Shown here piece after piece: positions 5,841 through 9,348 of a DNA stretch of 9,348 bases. This DNA comes from Pseudomonadota bacterium (GTDB lineage: Bacteria; Pseudomonadota; Gammaproteobacteria; Burkholderiales; Thiobacillaceae): the NCBI GenBank assembly GCA_021802595.1, contig JAJZRT010000102.1, positions 1-9,348 on the forward strand. The letters are read 5' to 3'. How positions within the stretch are numbered: the first letter of the stretch is position 1; each line of letters begins with the position of its first letter. The translations under genes were made by a program, and so were the position numbers. The notes below the pieces were generated by a model. That model ran no database searches. It was given only the letters and a program-made list of their open reading frames with translations, and had not been told where the DNA came from.

Positions 5841-6518
5841 TCAGGCCATGCGCAGGATGTCCAGATAGCCGCCTTGCACCATGGCCTGCGCCTCGCGCAG
5901 CAGCGGGGCATCGTGTTTTTCCACGGGCTCGCCCGTGGCTGCGGCGTCCAGCAGCTGCAGCATGCGGGCCCAGCGGGCGCGCTGGTTGTCCACCGTCATC
6001 GGTGCGGGCAGGCCCTGGCGACGCAGTTCGGCAGCGCGGCCGACGAGGCGGAATTTCGCCGCCTCCAGCTGCGCCGGCAGCGGTAGCGAAAGATCGAACG
6101 CGATATCGAGGCGGTATGCGTCGTCCGGCGGGCGCAGCACCGGCGCTGGCGGCGGACGCCAGGACAGTTCGTCGGATCCCGGTGGCGCGGTGCGCTCGGG
6201 ATCGAGCGGAAACTTGTAGTAGCCCCATTTCGCGCCCATCCAGCATTCGAGCAGCACGCGGTCGTCGTCGACCACGCAGAGTTCGCCCGTGGGCGCGGCG
6301 AGGTCAGCGTCGCCGGGCAGCGGGCCATAGGCGCGCGGGTCCTGTTTCCAGCGCTGGAAGTCGCGCCGCGGCGGGGCGCCGTAGTCGGCTTCGAGTGCCT
6401 GCCACACGGCGATGAAGCGGCGGTAGTCGGACCGGTAATCGGGATTGCGGCGCAGGAATTCCCAGGCCCACTGGTCGCGCGTCAGCGCAGAAAAATGAGC
6501 ATAGGCGTCGGCCGTCAT
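5841..6518 (-). CDS. DUF6499-like protein, last gene of the selO unit
   Basis: The 225-residue protein has an N-terminal DQWAWEFLRRNPDYRSDYRRF (residues 15-35). That segment resembles the short domain called DUF6499 (transcriptional-regulator N-terminal type), often seen in proteins with a DUF2285 or RovC-like DNA-binding domain. The middle part has GELCVVDDDRVLLECWMGAKWGYYKFPL (about 77-105) and a proline-rich linker. FDLSLPLPAQLEAAKFRLVGRA (about 140-161) resembles the PLxPQLxxAxxxL segment of such proteins. The usual C-terminal DNA-binding end is not recognisable, so a regulatory role is uncertain. It has no signal peptide or membrane span. It starts 3 bases after the lipoprotein stop, so co-translation is likely. 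Its stop lies 10 bp from the lexA stop on the other strand. Confidence 0.62.
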   Translation of the reverse strand: MTADAYAHFSALTRDQWAWEFLRRNPDYRSDYRRFIAVWQALEADYGAPPRRDFQRWKQDPRAYGPLPGDADLAAPTGELCVVDDDRVLLECWMGAKWGYYKFPLDPERTAPPGSDELSWRPPPAPVLRPPDDAYRLDIAFDLSLPLPAQLEAAKFRLVGRAAELRRQGLPAPMTVDNQRARWARMLQLLDAAATGEPVEKHDAPLLREAQAMVQGGYLDILRMA

Positions 6519-6521
6519 GCC

Positions 6522-7244
6522 TCAGATCGGCAGGAACGCCAGGCTGGCGAGGTTGACGACGCCGAAGCGGATCTCGCGGTTGCTCTTGTTCTCGACGATC
6601 CGGGCCAGCGTGTCCTGGCTGCCGATGAGCTTGCCGAATTCGCGCTCGAAGCTGAGATTGGCCACGCCGTTTTCGTCGACGCCGTTCGACAGCAGCAGCG
6701 GCCCGCCGCGCGCATCCTTGGCGGTGCCGAGTTTCCATGCGACGGCTTCGGTGTTGCGCGCGGCGTTGTAGAGCTTCTGCGCATCGACATCGGTCAGCAG
6801 GTAGAACTCGGTGCGGTGGTCGAACGCCGCCATGTGCATCACCAGCAGCCCTTCCATCAGTGCTTTCACCCGGTCGCCCGGATAGTCCTCGCGCCAGGCA
6901 TCGCGCAGGCAGGTTTGCCAGTCGACGTGCCTGAGCGGCGACAGCGGCCAGTGCGGCAGGGGACGGAACAGGGCGTCGGTCGCCGCGTCGGCGCTGGGCT
7001 GGCCGGACTTCCGCCATTCGCCGGGATTGCGGCGGTAGAGCTTGAGGGTGAGGGTCCGGAGGCTGGCCAGTGCGGCCTGCTGGTGGATCTCGATCACCTC
7101 GTCGACATCGCTCTTGGCGAGATTGCGCAGGCTGAAACTGCGTACGCTGCTGCTGCCGTCCTTGCGCTGGATGGCCGGGCTGCTGCAGGCAGCGAGCAGG
7201 GAGACGGTCAACAGGCAGGCAGACAGGGCAGCGAGGCGGTTCAC
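6522..7244 (-). CDS. Lipoprotein of unknown function, coupled to selO
   Basis: The 240-residue protein starts with a lipoprotein signal: MNR, then a hydrophobic stretch and lipobox LAAC with Cys20 as the lipidated residue. Ser at +2 suggests sorting to the outer membrane. The mature part is soluble-looking, with helices around SDVDEVIEIHQQAALASLRTLTLKLYRRNPGEWRKSG, split here as residues 45-60 and 61-81, and a C-terminal IVENKSNREIRFGVVNLASLAFLPI-type beta segment. I do not recognise the family. The start is GTG at 7244, overlapping the selO stop by four bases (GTGA), so it is probably translated by coupling; a GAGG lies rather far upstream. Context suggests co-expression with SelO and the following DUF6499-like gene. 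The long frames on the opposite strand are GC-driven shadows. Confidence 0.82.
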   Translation of the reverse strand: MNRLAALSACLLTVSLLAACSSPAIQRKDGSSSVRSFSLRNLAKSDVDEVIEIHQQAALASLRTLTLKLYRRNPGEWRKSGQPSADAATDALFRPLPHWPLSPLRHVDWQTCLRDAWREDYPGDRVKALMEGLLVMHMAAFDHRTEFYLLTDVDAQKLYNAARNTEAVAWKLGTAKDARGGPLLLSNGVDENGVANLSFEREFGKLIGSQDTLARIVENKSNREIRFGVVNLASLAFLPI

Positions 7245-8707
7245 GAGGAACAGCTTACCTCAATCTTTCTCGCCCAGTCGGGCGGCTCGGCGGCGTAGGC
7301 CTCGTGTTCCGGCTGCTCGTCGAACGGACGGGTCAGCAGCGCGTGCAGGCGGTCGACCTCGCTGTAGTCGCGGTGGTCGGCCGCCCGGCGGATGGCGATT
7401 TCGGCCAGGTGATTGCGCAGGATGTACTTGGGGTTGAGCGCGCGCATCGCCTCGCGGCGTTCGGCGTCGCTCAAGCCCTGCTGGCGCAGTGCGGCGCCAT
7501 AGCGGTGCGCCCAGGCGTCGAAGCCTGGGCGGTCGAGGAAGAGGTCGCGCAGCGGCGCGTTGCCGGCCCCCGCGGCGCTGTCGAAGTCGCACAGGCGGCG
7601 CATGAAGATCGTGTAGTCGACGCGGTTCTGCGCCAGCAGCTGCAGCGCATCCATGATGAGGGGTACCGTGTCCCCGCCTGGCGGCAGACCGAACTTCGCC
7701 GCCATGCGGCCGAGGTAGGCGCGGCCGAAGGCCTGCGGATACTCGCTGATCGCGCCCGAGGCGGTTTCCACCGACATCAGCGGCACCAGCGCCTGCGCCA
7801 GCTTGGTGAGGTTCCAGGCGGCGACGTCGGGCTGCTGGTCGAAGGCGTAGCGGCCGCCGGTATCGGAATGGTTGCAGACGAAGCCGGGATCGAAGGCGTC
7901 GAGGAAACCGAACGGGCCGTAGTCGAGCGTGAGGCCGAGGATCGACATGTTGTCGGTGTTCATCACCCCGTGCGAGAAGCCGACGGCCTGCCACTGTGCC
8001 ATGAGGTCGGCGGTGCGCAGGCTCACCTGGCGCAGGAATTCGGGATAGGGGTCGGCGAGGTCCTTCAACGCCGGGTAGTAGCGCGCGATGACGTAGTCGG
8101 CGAGGTGCCGGATCGGTTCGATCTGGTTGCGGTAGTAGAAGACCTCGAAGGAGCCGAAGCGCACGAAGCTCGGGGCGAGCCGTGTCACCAGCGCGGCGGT
8201 CTCCTCGTCCTCGCGGTAGACCGGGTGGTCGCTGCCGACGATGCACAAGGCGCGCGTGGTGGGGATGCCGAGCGCGTGCATCGCCTCGGAGCACAGGAAC
8301 TCGCGGATGCTCGAGCGCAGCACGGCACGGCCGTCGCCGCCGCGCGAATAGGGCGTGCGGCCGGCACCCTTGAGCTGCACTTCCCAGCCTTCGCCTGCCG
8401 CATTCTTCACTTCACCCAGCAGGATCGCGCGGCCGTCGCCGAGCTGCGGCACGTAATGGCCGAACTGGTGCCCGGCATACAGGGCGGCGAGCGCGTCCAT
8501 GCCCGGCAGCAGGCGGTTGCCCGCCAGCGTCTCGATCAGTTCGGGGCGGTGTATTTCACCCGCGTCGAGGCCGAGCAGCGCCAGCGCTTCCGGGCTGTGG
8601 CAGACCAGGTAGGGGGCGGGAACGGGCGTCGGGCAGACGCGCGAGTAATAGGCTTCGGGCAGGCGGGCGAAGCCGTTGTCGAAGACGAGTGATTCAAGTT
8701 TGGCCAT
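7241..8707 (-). CDS. selO: Protein adenylyltransferase SelO (YdiU family)
   Basis: SelO is a pseudokinase-fold enzyme that moves AMP from ATP to Ser, Thr or Tyr of target proteins and is linked to redox stress. This 488-residue copy is full length. Landmarks are GHYVPQLGDGRAILLGE (83-99), QLKGAGRTPYSRGGDGRAVLR (111-131) with Lys113, SIREFLCSEAM with Glu136, and SHGVMNTDNMSILG (245-258) with Asp252 and Asn253. DYGPFGFLD (262-270) carries the metal-binding Asp262. These positions agree with the numbering I recall for the Pseudomonas syringae enzyme. The C-terminus EVSCSS has Cys where eukaryotic SelO has selenocysteine. The start ATG at 8707 has GAGGA about 12 bases upstream. It is first in a tight minus-strand unit with a lipoprotein and a DUF6499-like gene, and shares a 192-bp spacer with the divergent HD gene. 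Confidence 0.97.
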   Translation of the reverse strand: MAKLESLVFDNGFARLPEAYYSRVCPTPVPAPYLVCHSPEALALLGLDAGEIHRPELIETLAGNRLLPGMDALAALYAGHQFGHYVPQLGDGRAILLGEVKNAAGEGWEVQLKGAGRTPYSRGGDGRAVLRSSIREFLCSEAMHALGIPTTRALCIVGSDHPVYREDEETAALVTRLAPSFVRFGSFEVFYYRNQIEPIRHLADYVIARYYPALKDLADPYPEFLRQVSLRTADLMAQWQAVGFSHGVMNTDNMSILGLTLDYGPFGFLDAFDPGFVCNHSDTGGRYAFDQQPDVAAWNLTKLAQALVPLMSVETASGAISEYPQAFGRAYLGRMAAKFGLPPGGDTVPLIMDALQLLAQNRVDYTIFMRRLCDFDSAAGAGNAPLRDLFLDRPGFDAWAHRYGAALRQQGLSDAERREAMRALNPKYILRNHLAEIAIRRAADHRDYSEVDRLHALLTRPFDEQPEHEAYAAEPPDWARKIEVSCSS

Positions 8708-8899
8708 GGGGGAATTCTAAGTCCTCGCCGACCCCGGGCCACCCGTGTGGCGTCAGGGTTAAGCCGGTCCGGCGGCGCAGGAAATAACCCTGATCAGGTT
8801 ACGGTTGAGCCGCGCCGACCGGTGCCGATAACTCCTGTATCGATTGCGTTCGCCCACGGGCGGGCGCGTACCCGACCTGCACAGGAGGCCAGCCATTCC
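8708..8899. other. Structured divergent spacer between selO and the HD-domain gene
   Basis: No coding sequence is credible here. TCAGGGTTA (8753-8761) is a perfect inverse of TAACCCTGA (8785-8793), and the latter also pairs, with one bulge, with the adjacent TCAGGTTA (8794-8801), so two hairpins compete. Read on the minus strand toward selO, 8806-8776 resembles the 3' half of a TPP aptamer, but the CUGAGA element is missing. Promoters for both genes must lie here, but I see no convincing -35/-10 pair. Confidence 0.5.
8832..8888 (+). promoter_or_regulatory. Possible Shine-Dalgarno-masking stem of the HD-domain gene
   Basis: CTCCTGT (8832-8838) is a perfect inverse of ACAGGAG (8881-8887), which contains the AGGAGG ribosome site of the gene starting at 8900. 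The 42-base interval can fold by itself (CGCCC/GGGCG around 8851-8863). Pairing would hide the ribosome site and could allow translational control. Confidence 0.45.
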
Positions 8900-9348
8900 A
8901 TGAGTCCGTTCGATCCCCCACCCCTTGCCGTGGCGGAGTCGGTTTCGCTGTCCGCCATCATCGGCTCGCTGAGCTATGCGCTGGACCTGACCGAGGGCCT
9001 GCCGCCTGGCCACAGCCTGCGCTGCTGCTGGGTGGGCATGCATGTGGGCCGGCAGATGGGGATGGACAGCGAGGCGCTGTCGCATCTCTATTACACGCTG
9101 CTGCTCAAGGATGCGGGCTGCAGCAGCAACGCCGCGCGCCTGTTCGAGCTGTACGGCGCCGACGACCGCCAGGTGAAGCGCGACTTCAAGCAGGTCGACA
9201 CCGACAGCATGATGCGCCTCGGCCGCTTCGTGCTGTCGCATGTCGGCGTCGGCAAGTCGCTGCACGAGCGAATCAGCCGCATACTCAAGCTGGCGCAGAA
9301 CGGCGAGGAATTCGCCACCGAACTGATCACCACGCGCTGCGAACGCGG
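8900..9348 (+). CDS. HD / HD-GYP-like phosphohydrolase, N-terminal part (continues past window)
   Basis: The reading frame from ATG 8900 is open to the window edge (149 codons). The start is fixed by AGGAGG at 8883-8888. The protein has LSAIIGSLSYALDLTEGLPPGHSLRCC (split as about 17-30 and 31-43), then GMHVGRQMGM (47-56) and HLYYTLLLKDAGCSSNAARL (62-81). This is the layout of a first, HD-like helical domain: GHS..C stands in for the first His, and LLLKDAGCSSN takes the place of AALLHDIG. The final ITTRCERG also recurs in HD-GYP-type proteins of betaproteobacteria, where a true HD-GYP domain and sometimes a LuxR-type HTH follow. If complete, it may hydrolyse cyclic di-GMP, but the catalytic part is not in view. 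In the visible part the canonical HD pair is replaced by KD. Confidence 0.75.
   Translation, partial: MSPFDPPPLAVAESVSLSAIIGSLSYALDLTEGLPPGHSLRCCWVGMHVGRQMGMDSEALSHLYYTLLLKDAGCSSNAARLFELYGADDRQVKRDFKQVDTDSMMRLGRFVLSHVGVGKSLHERISRILKLAQNGEEFATELITTRCER

Noticed and set aside
7304..8692. 462-codon open frame on the plus strand
   Set aside because: It lies opposite the highly conserved selO frame and has no recognisable motif.

Overview
The window is about 60-65% GC and looks like chromosome from a betaproteobacterium (Rhodocyclales or Nitrosomonadales-like). The basis is the style of the LexA, SelO and HD-domain proteins, the AGGAGG-type ribosome sites and the IS5-like palindromic repeats. Genus cannot be fixed from the sequence alone.

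Left part (1-1936), a worn accessory patch. The 3' end of an Fe/Mn superoxide dismutase gene (sodB) is followed by a 110-bp IS5-like MITE and then a strong intrinsic terminator. Three bases after the terminator's T-run begins what looks like the 5' end of a group II intron, cut short after about 80-90 bases. The intron remnant runs directly into a HipA-like kinase gene that has lost its N-terminal part. That gene overlaps a DUF3037 gene by ATGA, and the DUF3037 gene has a one-base frameshift near 1713. A second, 61-bp MITE follows. Both MITEs have the same terminal inverted repeats and CTAA target duplications. This appears to be a decayed two-gene HipA-like kinase/DUF3037 module.

Middle (1996-4743). 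A sulfotransferase-like gene (+) converges on a 633-residue GT-A type glycosyltransferase-like gene (-). A third, compound copy of the dispersed repeat lies between their 3' ends.

Regulatory hub (4851-5830). lexA (+) is preceded by two abutting SOS boxes. A small DUF4258-like gene (-) is divergent from it and shares the intergenic region, so it is a candidate SOS-linked gene.

Right part (5841-8707, all -). A tightly packed unit is read selO (protein AMPylase), then an outer-membrane-type lipoprotein, then a DUF6499-like protein. selO and the lipoprotein gene overlap by GTGA, and the third gene follows after 3 bases. The last gene converges on lexA with a 10-bp gap.

Far right (8708-9348). 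A structured 192-bp divergent spacer separates selO from the start of an HD/HD-GYP-like gene (+) that runs off the window. The spacer holds interlocking inverted repeats, a possible Shine-Dalgarno-masking stem, and a stretch on the minus strand resembling half of a TPP aptamer.
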